Source: Daedaleopsis sinensis (Eukaryota > Basidiomycota > Agaricomycetes > Polyporales > Polyporaceae). From it: 64,000 bases of DNA. The position numbers were made by a program, and so were the translations under genes. Location: positions 3,286,001 through 3,350,000 of the forward strand of contig CM066309.1 of the NCBI GenBank assembly GCA_033807695.1, read 5' to 3'. Positions 46,147 to 57,065 of this stretch are shown here, piece by piece; the first letter of the stretch is position 1; each line of letters opens with the position of its first letter. A model generated the notes under the pieces. The model worked only from the letters and a program-made list of their open reading frames with translations. It was not told the DNA's origin and did no database searches.

Positions 46147-46716
46147 TCAAGCTGCAAAGACACTCTGTCAGCATTCGTACAGAAGTCAATGAAAGTAATA
46201 CCCACCACTATTCTGCGCTTGAGATATCGCGTGGTTACACGCAGATGCGGACACGACATCGGCGGCGACCATCTTCTCCAATAGCTCCTTGACCCAGTCC
46301 TGGCAGCTCCAGCCCTCAGTCTCCCCAAGAACCGGCACGGTCTTCGCGAGGCGCTCGATATCCCTCCGATGAGCGAGGTTCGTCCGTCCGAGCTCGTACC
46401 GCCGCGCCGCACTGTCGTCGGGCCCAGTCGACTTCGTGATCGCACCAAAGTACCCGTAGTCAACTTCGGCGCCGATGTCGTCCGAGAGAGCCTCGAGCTG
46501 GACGTGTCTCCACGCTGTCATCCCGGGCGAGGCGAGGGTGAGCAGACCCACGGGCCAGGCCACGCTCCAGCGCGCGGGGGTGCGATCGTGTGCAGGGTGG
46601 ATGAAGAGGTAGATGGGGCATTCGACGTCGTCGTCGTGCGCAAGCCAGTCGTCCGGGTCAGGCGTGTTCGGCGAGGGTAGAGCGAGCAGATCGTGGGCTC
46701 TCATTACCTCGACCAT
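46147..46716 (-). CDS. W-C-W family protein, copy B
   Basis: Exon 1 (46716-46206) and a 5-bp terminal exon (46151-46147) joined over a 54-bp intron with a CTGAC branch site, phase 1, give 171 residues ending QNSA. If the intron is retained the frame closes at 46186 instead. ATG 46716 (MVEVMRAHD) was chosen because copy D begins similarly (M-x-E-V-M). Blocks: PIYLFIHP, ARWSVAWPV, WRHVQLE, YGYFGAITKS, YELGR, HRRDIERLAKTVPV, GWSCQDWVKELLEKM. The His before the first Trp found in A, C and D is Arg here. The terminal exon begins CTTGA where copy C has CTTGG, so the Trp of the AWND tail has become a stop. No signal peptide. Function unknown. Confidence 0.66.
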
Positions 46717-48146
46717 GGGCAGTGTGTAGGTTTGGCTGTCCGCAGACGGTTGGTTAGGTTCATCTAGGTATAGATATATCAGCACATACTGTGCAGCAAC
46801 GCGCTACTGGAGAGCTGGTTGTAGATGTGCGGAGGGAGCAGGAACAGGAGCTGTGTCGCCTTTAAGTAGACGGAAGACGGCCCAGCGCCTAAAAGCGTAT
46901 CGCGCCAGCGGCGCCACGAATCGACCGTCGGGCCCTATCCGGCCCTGTCCGGCTACGCCTGGGCCAAGGACGTGTGTGAACCTTCCAAGCCCCAAGTCTC
47001 TGTCACGACTTCGTCAGGCGACCGTATTGTCTTCAGCATATGGTTAACATGTCACTCCACTCTTCCGTCAATCTAGTGCGGATATCGAAATTCTAGTTCG
47101 CATACTAGACAGTTAGCTCTATTACGGGTGGAAAGGTGACTTAATCGCACCTAAAGCAGCAGCCTCGTGTCAGTCGGATTGGGTATAGTTGATTTAGAGG
47201 ATCGTATACGCACTGAATGAGGTCGGGGCGGGAGAAAGATGAGTATCGATTTCACTAAGTATGAACGGTTGCTTAGTCATGCTTAGTCAGATACATTGTG
47301 GCGCAAGCACTGCTGGCAGCCTCTCCTCTGAACTCAGCGTCTGCCGTCCACATCATCACAAATGATGAGTACGCTTCTGTACCGAACACGACAAGATCAT
47401 CCACATCTTACTGACTATGAATTGTCTTTCGCACTCATCTAATAGATGCACACCGCAACCATTTGACCAATCGAGATCGATAAGCCTGTTCTAGGTATGT
47501 CACTTAGACGGTGCTACTATAGTACGACACACTCACTTAAGCTCACTTCCCATTTAACAAGCTTGGTTTGAGTACTGACACGGACAAGTCACTTAGGGTT
47601 AAAAAGATGTCTATGTAATTCAGACCAACTCCGTGGTGGACCTAGATCGATTGAATGAGAACAGGCTCAGTTTGATCTCAGGATATGTCAGACACATACT
47701 GACATCGTCGTCTCATCGTGGAGACGTACGGCTTCAGCAAAACTCATACTAATTATACGGCCGTCATCCTGCAGGTACATATCCTCTTCGGACTCCAAGT
47801 TATATGTGCGATATATCCATTAACCCCCGAATCTGATCTTTTCTTGCAATAGGATCTTTGAACGACAATAGTCGTGTTGCACGGGCCGGGAATGTCCCCT
47901 CCGGACGACCACGACTAATATCTAGTGACTACCACGGGCGTACGTGTCCTGAAATTCAGCTTTCCTCGCGGCCTGCGCCTCGTGTCTTCCCACCGGGCTT
48001 TCTACTGTGTGGTATGTACATCCTATCTCAGAAATGCCGGTCGCACTAGTGCAGAACATTCAACACACCGCATGCTTCGTACCATCACACCAGTCCACAA
48101 TATCCCCCACAATGTACTATGCAGCGCCCCAAGCCAGCCAGCCCAA
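46717..48146. other. Intergenic region between W-C-W copies B and C
   Basis: About 1.4 kb, AT-richer than the deserts, with no supported gene. It should carry the promoter of copy B at its left end. Confidence 0.5.
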
Positions 48147-48747
48147 TCACAAGAGGAAATCGTTCCAAGCTACAGAAGAAGCAGCAGTCCGCGTCACCCC
48201 TTCGCTCCCAGCACAAGACAGACATCGACGACGCACCGTTGTACGCCGCGCCCACGGTGTCCTCCAGCACGCGCTGCGCGACCAGCCCCTCGTCCGCCAC
48301 CCGGCGCAGCACCCCGAGCACCCAGTGCTGGCACGTCCACAGGCCGCCCGGGGCACACACCGGCACGCCCCGCGCGATCTCCTCGACCCGGTTCCGCGCG
48401 CGGACGCCCATCCGCCCGAGGGAGAACGGCCGCGGGCGCTCCCCGTCGCTCCGCCCTGGCACGCTCCGAGTCTGTGCGCCGCAGTATGGGCAGTGTTGCG
48501 TAGGAGTATCCGAGTCGGCGGGGCTCCCCCCGTCATGGTCCTGGACGCTGAGCTGGACGTACTTCCAGCGGCGGTCGTCGACTTTCCACGCGAGGCTCCA
48601 GTGCAGGTCGTGGCGCGTCGCGTCGTTCCGTCCCGGAGGGTACACGAGGAGGAACACTTCGGTGTGGCGTGTCTCGAGAGCCGCAGAGTTGGCGGTGGCG
48701 TGGTCGTAGATGTGCGTGTCTAGATTAACTCGGACCTGTCGATGCAT
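48147..48747 (-). CDS. W-C-W family protein, copy C
   Basis: Exon 1 (48747-48237) and a 23-bp terminal exon (48169-48147) joined over a 67-bp intron, phase 1, give 177 residues ending AWNDFLL. It is the closest relative of copy A: EVFLLVYPPG, LHWSLAWKV, RRWKYVQLS, HCPYCGAQT, FSLGRMGVRARNRVEEIARG, VPVCAPGGLWTCQHWVLGVL and RVLEDTVGAAYN|A. The N-terminus of ~28 residues is unlike the other copies and may be lineage-specific. The Cys-rich PYCGAQT pair (Cys-x-x-Cys with the preceding HC) is shared only with A. Reading on through the donor adds an unrelated Cys-rich tail, which argues for the intron. Function unknown. Confidence 0.7.
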
Positions 48748-49377
48748 CTTCTGTGCAAATGTGCGAATGTGGCGTTTTGTCGAGTATCTGTCGTGGGCGA
48801 TGCGTGGTTGGTGCCAAGAATTAGAGGCTCACCCGCCGCAAAGACTGTAGATCTGTATGTTATTGTGTGGCCGCCTGAGGCGATTCTTATAGGCAGAACC
48901 ATCGCTTTCAGCCCAAGCACACTGACTCGGACGTGACAATGAACTTTGCCTGCTTTGTGCCACAGCACATTGTGCTTTCGCAGCTTGTTCGCAGCAGGCT
49001 ACCAGGAACGCACGCCGCGGCACTCTCGAGCGGAGTGTCAAGCGCTTATGTCACCAAGGGGTATCCTTCAACTTGTTCGAGCGAGTTGTAAGTACCACCT
49101 GGCGTGATTCCAGAGTCCTGTTGTGACTGATAAGTCTCAAGCGGACACGAGAGATGCTCAGCATGCTCGGTGGCCACTCTGGAGATTTGATTGGGCTGTG
49201 ACCGCAGGTGTCACGCTACGAATGTCCTGGAACTTGAGCTTAGTTGAGCGTCATCATCTGAGACTTTACACTAACCACGTCGCACTTAGGGACTTGCCAC
49301 TTGCAAGGTGTGTGCCACTGCTCGTGTTTACGACATACAATAGTGCACTGATCACAATCGTGTCGCGCAGAAGAATC
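48748..49377. promoter_or_regulatory. Divergent promoter region, W-C-W copy C / thioredoxin-TPR
   Basis: These 630 bp separate two genes transcribed away from each other. No clear TATA or CCAAT was picked out. No coding evidence. Confidence 0.35.
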
Positions 49378-50334
49378 ATGACGAAACCTATCCCTGTCGA
49401 GTCCGTCAGCCACTGGAACACCACACTCCGCGCTGCGAAGGAAAAGGGACAACCAATATTCGTCGACTTCTTTGCGACGTGGTGCGGTCCATGCAAGGTG
49501 GGAGATACCCGGCAAACTCCACTAGCAGTGGCTGTCTAACCCGACTACACACGAGGTCATCGCCCCTGTGTTCGAGCAGCTCGCCGCACAGTACCCCGGC
49601 GCCGTGTTCCTCAAGGTGGACGTCGACCGGCTGCAGCAGATCGCAGCCAAGTACAACGTCACCGCGATGCCGACGTTCTACGCCATCAGAGAGAGCGGGC
49701 CGGTCGACAGCGTACGCGGCGCGGACAGCCGCGGACTCGCCGCGATGGTCGCGAAGCACGCCGCATCGGTTGCTGCTGCTGCGAGCCCCAACACGCCGTC
49801 TGGACCTGCCCTCCCAGCGGAGGCGGAGAAGGCGAAGACGGAGGGGAACGCGGCGTTCGCCAAAGGGGACTACGAGCGGGCGATAGAGCTTTACTCGCGC
49901 GCCATCGACCTGTCCCCGAAGTCGGCGGTCCTGTTTGGCAATCGCGCGCTCGCATACATCAAGCTCATCAAGTCCGGGGTGCCTTCGAAGGAGGCACGCA
50001 AGAAGCTAAGGCCTAAGGCGCTGCAGGACGCCATCTGGGCGACCAAGACTGATGAGCGATGGGGCAAGGGATGGGTGCGGATGGCGGAAGTGCTGCTGTT
50101 GGCTACGGACGAGGAGGCGAACGAAGATGTCAAAGAAGAAGTTCGACCGGAGGGGGTGATGAAAGGCTTGCAGGGCGCGGAAGAGGCGTTGCAAAACGCT
50201 GTGGGTTTATCTGAGGGCAGATTGAAAGCTGGTGAGGCACTTGCTTTGCTGTCTGGTTGTCTTCGCATGTAACCGTGTTTCCAGAGGCGCAAATGATGCT
50301 AGACGAGGTGCAGGCGCGTCTTAGGGCGTTGTAG
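49378..50334 (+). CDS. Thioredoxin-TPR fusion protein
   Basis: Three exons (49378-49497, 49556-50231, 50285-50334) join to 281 residues. Residues 1-~105 are a thioredoxin domain with the intact redox motif FFATWCGPCK, then FLKVDVDRLQQIAAKYNVTAMPTF with the cis-Pro. Residues ~140-275 hold TPR-like helices: AEKAKTEGNAAFAKGDYERA, IELYSRAIDLSPKSAVLFGN, RALAYIKL, then a variable pair and a final coiled helix EAQMMLDEVQARLRAL. Thioredoxins reduce protein disulfides; the TPR part probably docks partner proteins such as chaperones. No signal peptide, so cytosolic. The intron directly after CK keeps the catalytic motif in exon 1. It lies between W-C-W copies C and D on the opposite strand. Confidence 0.9.
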
Positions 50335-50767
50335 CGGTGCCCGACGTCGTCCACTCGTGGTCAAGATATTATGGAGGAACTCACATTCAGCCTCTGGACC
50401 TATCCTCCACTCGCTAGTTCGAGTCTTTGAATTCTTGAAAGCAAAGCAAGTCGTAGATGACAATCATATTAGAGCTGGAGGTCGGACTGTGGACAGCAGC
50501 CTTCGGCCTCCGAGTCTGACTCGCAAAATGTGTGTGAAGGCGCTAACTAGGCGCTAAACGAAACATTAACCAGGTCACGTGACCAACGCGTCGCGATTGT
50601 GGCTGCTTCGGGGGAGGCAGACCTGGCAGACGATATTGACTATGCATCACACCGCCCTCCGGGCTCAGTCTTACAGGGTGGGATCCTTAGGCTCGTCATC
50701 TAGAGCTCAAAGCTACCGTGAGATAATTCAACTCAGACAATATTTACTGGCAAGCTGTAGCAAAGAG
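50335..50767. other. Convergent intergenic region
   Basis: 433 bp between the 3' ends of the thioredoxin-TPR gene and W-C-W copy D. Nothing recognised. Confidence 0.5.
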
Positions 50768-51352
50768 TCACGGTTTGTACGCGGCCACCAACGCAGCCTC
50801 CAAGTCCTTCCTGGCCACGATCCCCGCTGACACCATCCGCACCCCAAGCTCTCTGACCCAATCATGGCAGCTCCACATCGCCACCGAGCCCGCGCTCCCC
50901 CACACCCGAGTCCCATACCGCATAACCGGCACCCCCAACGCCAGCCTCTCGATGTCCATCCGTGCCCGCAGGCCCATCTTCCCCAGCGAGATCTTGCGCG
51001 CCCGAGCTGTAAGCACGCCCTCAGACTTGGTCATTGCTCCCCAGAACACGTACCGTTTTTCCACCGCGGGCGGCGCGCCGCGGACCAGCACGGGGACGGG
51101 GACGGTGTGCACCTGGACGTGGACGTGCCGCCACGCCTTCGTCTGGCCCCGGGCGCCGCCGACCTTCCACGAGATGCTCCAGTGCCAGTCGGACGGCGGC
51201 GCGTCGTCGGACGCGAAGACGAGGAGGTAGACGTGCGTCTTGGTGTCGTTGTCGGGGGCTAACCATCGCATGCTGTCGGCCGGCTGCTCTGTGGTCCCGG
51301 TCAGTCCTATTCTCCCCTGCTCGGACATTACCTCGCTCATATTCATGTTCAT
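50768..51352 (-). CDS. W-C-W family protein, copy D
   Basis: A single open frame of 194 residues from ATG 51352. Blocks: HVYLLVFAS, WHWSISWKVGG, WRHVHVQVH, YVFWGAMTKS, ISLGKMGLRARMDIERLALG, VPV, and after an insertion of ~14 residues unique to this copy (GTRVWGSAGSVAM) the invariant WSCHDWVREL. It ends AALVAAYKP, exactly where copies A, B and C have their phase-1 terminal intron. There the sequence reads AACCGTGACTC, and an acceptor-like CTACAG follows within 20 bp, so the intron looks collapsed. The start could lie a few Met codons later (MNMNMSEVM). No signal peptide. Function unknown. Confidence 0.68.
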   Translation of the reverse strand: MNMNMSEVMSEQGRIGLTGTTEQPADSMRWLAPDNDTKTHVYLLVFASDDAPPSDWHWSISWKVGGARGQTKAWRHVHVQVHTVPVPVLVRGAPPAVEKRYVFWGAMTKSEGVLTARARKISLGKMGLRARMDIERLALGVPVMRYGTRVWGSAGSVAMWSCHDWVRELGVRMVSAGIVARKDLEAALVAAYKP

Positions 51353-51557
51353 GTTCGTCGTGTCCGTTGCGGGAGGGATCTTGTTCCAGTGGGCTTGGAC
51401 GTCTTAACTGTGGGAGGGAAGAAGGAAGTGGGAGGCAGGCAGGAAGTTGTAACCACTGAGCCGCGCGCGTCTGCCCTATTCATGGTACACGTAATTCTCG
51501 GGTCTACGACGTGCACACGAGGCCTTTCCTGGACAACCTCTCGTTGTTACCCTCTAC

Positions 51558-54500
51558 CTATCGACTCAGGACGGGAGATAATCTGCGCTTCAGCTCTTCG
51601 ACGTCCTCGATCGGCAGCCCGCACGCGAAGTTCTCGCAAATCCGGACGTTCTCCCCGACCGTGACGGCGCCAGCGCTCGCTTCAACCTCCTTCGCCAGTG
51701 CACGCACGGTTGCGTTGAGCTCTGCTAGCCCGTGCGGCGGATTGAGCGGGTCCAAATGAATCAGGACGCGGTGAGGTATGAACGTCGACCGGATCAGCTT
51801 CAGGAAAGCACAGCCATCCGAAGGTCCAGTATGGATGAGCTGTTCCGTCAGTGTCATCAGCGTCTGGCTTCTGGGATGCAGTAGTCGCGAAGCAAGTCAG
51901 CACACCTGCATATACCCCTTGTCCGCCATGAGCCCCGCCGCGACCATCGACGCGAGCGCGTTTGGAGCCTTCCTCAACAGCTGCCCGTTCGCCGCGAGGA
52001 TGCTCTGCGCCTTTTCGTCGTACGCTGCGTGTCGATCCTCCGCGAAATGTGCGAGACGCTGCAGATTCGACAGCGTGACCGAAGCTGCGCTCGGCTCGGC
52101 CCCGTCCTGTCCGCGCATACGAGCGGTGTATCAACACTGGGACTGCTCACAAGTGTCCGGGACACGACGAGCGTACCTGTGCGTCCTTCATGCGGATGAG
52201 GATGTGCTCGTCTGGAGCAGAGACGAAGTAGCCGCCGCCCTGCGTATCGTAGAACAGCTCGTCCTGCGTCTCTTGCAAGCGGACGGCCCACAGGAGGTAC
52301 CCCTCCTTCGCGCTCGCTTCGTACAAGTCTAAGAGACCTAGGTAGCAGCGAGAGGAGTCAGTGCCGCGCATGAAACGCAGTGAGAGCGAAATGGCGAACC
52401 TTGGATGAGGAAAGCGTAGTCATCGGCCTGGCCAGTTGGGCCTTGTCCTTCACGATAGCTCCTCCGGAGCTCTCCCGTCTTCTCATTATACAAGTGCGTC
52501 TTGATGAACGCTGCAGATCCCTCTGCGAGCCTAAGAGCCGTGGCCGCTATTTCCGACTCGGCTCGCAGAACTTCGAAAGTGCGCGAAAGGCCCGAGATCT
52601 ATCCCGACATCAGTCTCGTCGCAGGAAGTTTAAGGCGCTTCACGCTGACCATGAGACCATTCCAGCAGGTGAGTATCTTGTCGTCCAGATGAGGGCGGGG
52701 ACGATGTTCGTCCCGGTACGCTCGCAGTGTGGCTAAATTCGTGTCCAACGTAGTCCGGACATCCTCCACCGACTTTCCAAATTCCTTCGCAGTCTCTTCG
52801 ACTGTATGCGCTGTGAACAGCACGTTCTGGGGCGCGAAATCAGCTGCGTACTAGTCCTTCGGCAGAACATCGCGCACCTGCCCTTTCAGCTCGCCTTGGA
52901 TATCATGGCCGGGATCACAGTTGCCTCCGTCCTTCGCGCCGAAGTGGTACTTGAACATCTCGGCGTCGGCCGCGAGCAGCTCGTCCAGCTGCTGTGCCGT
53001 CCAGACGTAGAATGCACCCTCCTTCTTGACGGTATCCTCGCGTGTCGGCAGTGAGTCGGCGTCTTCTGCACTGTAAAAACCGCCTTGGGGGCTTGTGAGG
53101 TCCTTCGCGACGTATGTGACGATGTCCTTGGCCATGAGCTCTAACGTCGCCTTATCGCTTGACGTGTGTGGAAGCAGCTGGTACAGATCCAATGCGGAAG
53201 AGAGTAGCTGGGCTTCGTCGTACCTAAAACGCGAAGATGAGCACGCTACACTACTCATGCGGAGTCATCGTCAAAACGCTCACAGCATCTTCTCGACTGC
53301 GATTGCCGGAGCACCATGCATCAGCATGCGGTCGAAAATTGCAAGACACTGCACTCACAATGAGGAACATGCCATCGATCATCGACCGAGTACCTTGAGA
53401 ACCCCCCGCCCACAACGTCGCGGATGCCGCCATTGTAGATCTTGGTGATTGTGAAGACAGCCATATCCCTAGCCTGCTCTGCATCCTTGCGGTCTTCCGC
53501 GGACGCGTCCGGGTCGCTGAGGATAGAGGAGGCATAGCGGGCGAGGAAATGCGTAGTCTGCGAGGGGGAAGGGAACTTCGGCGCATCGCCGAACCCTCCA
53601 TGCCTTGAATCGAAACGAGCATGGAGGCGCTTGTACACGTCCGCTGCTAGCGGCTGTATATCGACGTCTGTTTCGGGCGCTATCTGTCCAGCAGATAAGA
53701 CGAGATTGTCATAGGGCATGTCAAGACGTAGAGCTCACGTTCGAGGACTCTCGTAGAAGATCGATGACTTGCTTGCCGGAGGCGACGCATTTTTCCGGGC
53801 TCTTCTCCCAGCTGTCAAGGAGTCCGTTAGTTCATACTGCCTAGACGTATGCCTGACATGGCTCGTACACCTCAGCAAGCTTCATGAGCACTGCCCGGAA
53901 ATTTCCAGGAGGGAAATAGGTCTGGGATTGCGGTGTGAGTCAAAAGCAGTTTTCGGGAGGGCAATGACGCACTCCGGCGAAGAAAGGATGTAAGTCTGGA
54001 GTAAGCCCTGAAGATGGTGTAAGATAGAGTTTTCAAGAGATCTGCCTTTGCAACCGCAGCACTTACATACAGACATGGGCCAGCCCCCTCCGCCGTTCGT
54101 GGCTTGCAGAAATGTCATATAGAGGCGGTCGACATCAGGCCTTTCCTCTCTATCGACCTACTTGCAAGTCAGCTAAAGCGACACTGTATCGAACGAGTGA
54201 TACGAACCTTAACATTCACGTAGAATTCGTTCATGATCTTTGCTGTCAGTTCATCTTCGAAGCTTTCGTGCGCGAGTACGTGACACCCTTGAGAGACCAG
54301 TTAGGGTATTTGAACAACTTCTCGGGACTGCCACAAGCTTACAGTGGCAAGCTGAATATCCAACCTTCAGATACAGTCAGCCTGGCTATTCTTGCTTTAT
54401 TTTGACTGTAAATAACCTCACCGAGAGAAAGATGGGTTTGTTTTCCTGTTTGGCCTTAGCGAACGCTGCTGGGCCCCATTCGTACCAATCGACCTACGAA

Positions 54501-54755
54501 GTCCATGGTCAGCTAGCTGAGTAGCGTGTCAACATGCGTGCAAGTTACCGGATTCTCGGCATGTTGTAGAAGGTACGGACTCTTGGCTTGTGCCAAACGG
54601 TTCAAGTGTTTAGCTGCGGTACTCATGACCCGATGCCAGCTCGAGGATTGACGATGACTACTTGAGGCCTTGAGGACGTGGGTCGAGAGGGAGACTTGCC
54701 TGAGTCCGAAGGAGGATTGAGCTCTCAGATGATGGAAGTTTTTCAGGAGATGCAT
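51558..54755 (-). CDS. DUF255 thioredoxin-like / SPATA20-YyaL family protein
   Basis: A large gene of about a dozen exons encoding roughly 750 residues. After [20 protein letters not shown] come [11 protein letters not shown] (exon 2), the redox motif [17 protein letters not shown] (pieced from two exons), then [20 protein letters not shown] and GGGWPMSV. This is the DUF255 thioredoxin-like domain. The rest is an alpha/alpha toroid of N-acylglucosamine 2-epimerase type: [89 protein letters not shown]. The biochemical role of the family is unclear. The first ATG (54755) adds 43 residues with many Ser, His, Arg and Lys and no acid before the second (54626), which looks like a mitochondrial presequence. 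Stop at 51558. Confidence 0.88.
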
Positions 54756-55342
54756 GCCAGTCAGTGCGAACCCTGCTCGACATGTCGAGGATGGAGATGA
54801 GTGAACGTATGATGACGTCGTCCCTAACCCTAACCTCTTCCCATTGTTCAGCGCTTAGACACATCTAGTACGGTAGTTCTCGGAGGACGCAACTCGAACT
54901 ACTGCGAACCAGAATACGTATGCGGCATACGGCACGAGCTGCAGTGCATGGTGCACGACGAGCGCATGACGGAGAGCGTTGAATCCGCTGCACTCAGACA
55001 GCCCTAGGGAAAGTTCCCGGGAGCGAGAAGTAGTGCACAAGCAGAACCTGATGAGAAAGGTGATACGTGGTAACGCACGAGGGACTCGGTCAAGGGTATC
55101 TACTTCGGCTTCGGTCACAGATGTTCGTCACGCACGACAAATGCAGGAAGTCGTGTAACTTTGAGCTCGAAGCGAATATGTTGAGCATCGTATATGCTTA
55201 TGGGAGGTACACTGTTTACTATCACCAACCCTAGTTGATGGGTGTTTTAAGGTGAACGAAATGAGAAAGCTTCAGTGATCACAGAACTTGTCATGTTTGC
55301 CACAAAAGACATACCTCGAATGCGACGGTTAGTGTACGACGG
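54756..55342. other. Intergenic region
   Basis: 587 bp between two minus-strand genes. It holds the promoter of the SPATA20-like gene and the 3' UTR of HPM1. An open minus frame (55118-54855) shows no family features. Confidence 0.45.
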
Positions 55343-56818
55343 TCATAGAGTGTCCCAAACGACTCGCATAACGCTCCGCTTGACCCCTTCGCTTCTCTCC
55401 CAGACCGTCTGCACTTTACCAGACAACTTACCGACAGCACCGACGAACTCATTCACCCCGCCTCCTACCCCGAAGTAGACGAGCTTCGCAGCGACGAGAC
55501 ACAGACGCGGTGCGCCCAAGCTTGCGAGAGTCTTCAGCCCGCCGTCTCTGTCAGACAGCGTCAACCGCGAGGCCGCGTGTTCCACGCCAGACGCTTCAGC
55601 ATCGTCGACATCCCCGCGCAATTCCGAACTAGCCGTCGCCCGTTTCAGGAGGCCAACGAGCGAAGGCAAGCTCTGCGGCCGGTATATCGTTTCGGAGGTG
55701 AGCACGATGTCGTATTGCCCGTCGGCCTGGCCGACATCGAACGATGACCACGCGCCCTTGAAGAGCTTGAGATGTATCCCATACGTCTGCAGGGACTCTT
55801 GGAATGCTGCTACCAGTGCGGGAGTCAGAGGCAGCTCGCCAGGCTGCTTCGCATCTGCGGGCGGGAGAGGATCCGAGTCCTGCTCTTCGTCGAGCGTGCC
55901 AGACTCTGCGGTGGTTCTGTGTGCTGAGCGGTATGGTAGAGAAGCCGGTGACATGTCTGTGAGAACAAAGTCGTGAGATGTGAGTTACGAATACGCCGAT
56001 CGGTAATAAGTACAGAGAGTTGTCCCTGTATGTCGTCTCTGAATGATGCAACTCACACCAAGCAAGAATGATGTTTGGAAGGGTGACTAGTCGAAGCACC
56101 AGCCCGTTGTAGTCTTGTAGATGTATGTCGACATCGCCCGCAGTAGCTGGTTCTTGGGAGAACAGCGAATGAAGGATGTACAAGGAGGGCACTGCCGTCC
56201 CACAACCTAGCTACAAGGTTGGCTCAGAGTAGGTCAGCATCAATCAATCGCCAGCGCAAACGTTCGATAGCGATGAGATGTTTTTTTTTTCACTCACTTC
56301 CAGAATCCGCTTGCCCTGAATATCTCGGGCAAGATTGCTCCCGTATATCGAGTGTAATACTTCGACGAGGTCGGGGCTGCACTCCCACGTCTTCAGGCCG
56401 CCCTCGTAAACTCCGGGGACAAGGTCCGATGGCGTGTCGATGAAGTCGATATCGGAACGCTCGTTGTTAGTGTCGGTGGTGTCGTCGGAGATCAGCTGAA
56501 ATCGCGCGTCAAACAGGTCTCTCCTCGAGAGACATATGTCTTGTTCGGTCGAGAGCACGATGGATAGAGGGGAGAACGAGATGGCTAAGGGCAGCGCTGC
56601 CATCTATCCCTTAGTGAGCGAGTGAGCAGTAGTTATCGCATAGGAAGATAACCAACGAGTTCGTCCAATGATATTTCTGCTGAAGCGTCCTCTTCAAACG
56701 TATCTTCGGAAGGTTGCTCTTCTTTACTGAGGCTAACGCCGTTGCTGCTAGTGTATTCGATGTCGACGTTTTCGACACCGTCTTCAACATCTTCCAGGTC
56801 GAAATTGAACTTGAACAT
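55343..56818 (-). CDS. HPM1: Protein-histidine N-methyltransferase (HPM1/METTL18)
   Basis: The protein starts MFKFNFDLEDVEDG, a very typical HPM1 N-terminus, at ATG 56818. An acidic stretch to DASAEISLDEL is followed by an intron and SIVLSTEQDICLSRRDLFDA. Next comes the diagnostic DLVPGVYEGGLKTWECSPDL followed by RILEVS (SAM-binding motif I, continued in the next exon). Then ALPSLYILHSLFSQE, VDIHLQDYNGLVLRLVTLPN, and in the last large exon GAWSSFDVGQADGQYDIVLT, SETIYRP and CLVAAKLVYFGVGGGVNEF, ending at 55343. HPM1 methylates a histidine of ribosomal protein uL3 and tunes ribosome assembly and translation; it works in cytosol and nucleus. The first intron seems to use GTTGGT as donor, an unusual +3/+4, so its boundary is the least sure. 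Confidence 0.9.
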
Positions 56819-57065
56819 GTCGATGAGAACCCGTACATAGGTCTGTCGTGGCAGGAGGTAAAGTTGGTCCGTCACGGTCACAACGTACTGACCTCAAATT
56901 TCACCGCCCGTAACTTAGACGCCGTCTCTGGGGTTAGGGTCAGCGGTGGTTGTCGCGTTCGTCAAAGACTCAAACTCGATAAACCTAGTTCGGAAGGCCC
57001 CTCGCTCACTGGGAGTGCAGTACGTTGACGTCTTACATTTGGTATTGATACTGTAGTTATTGCGA

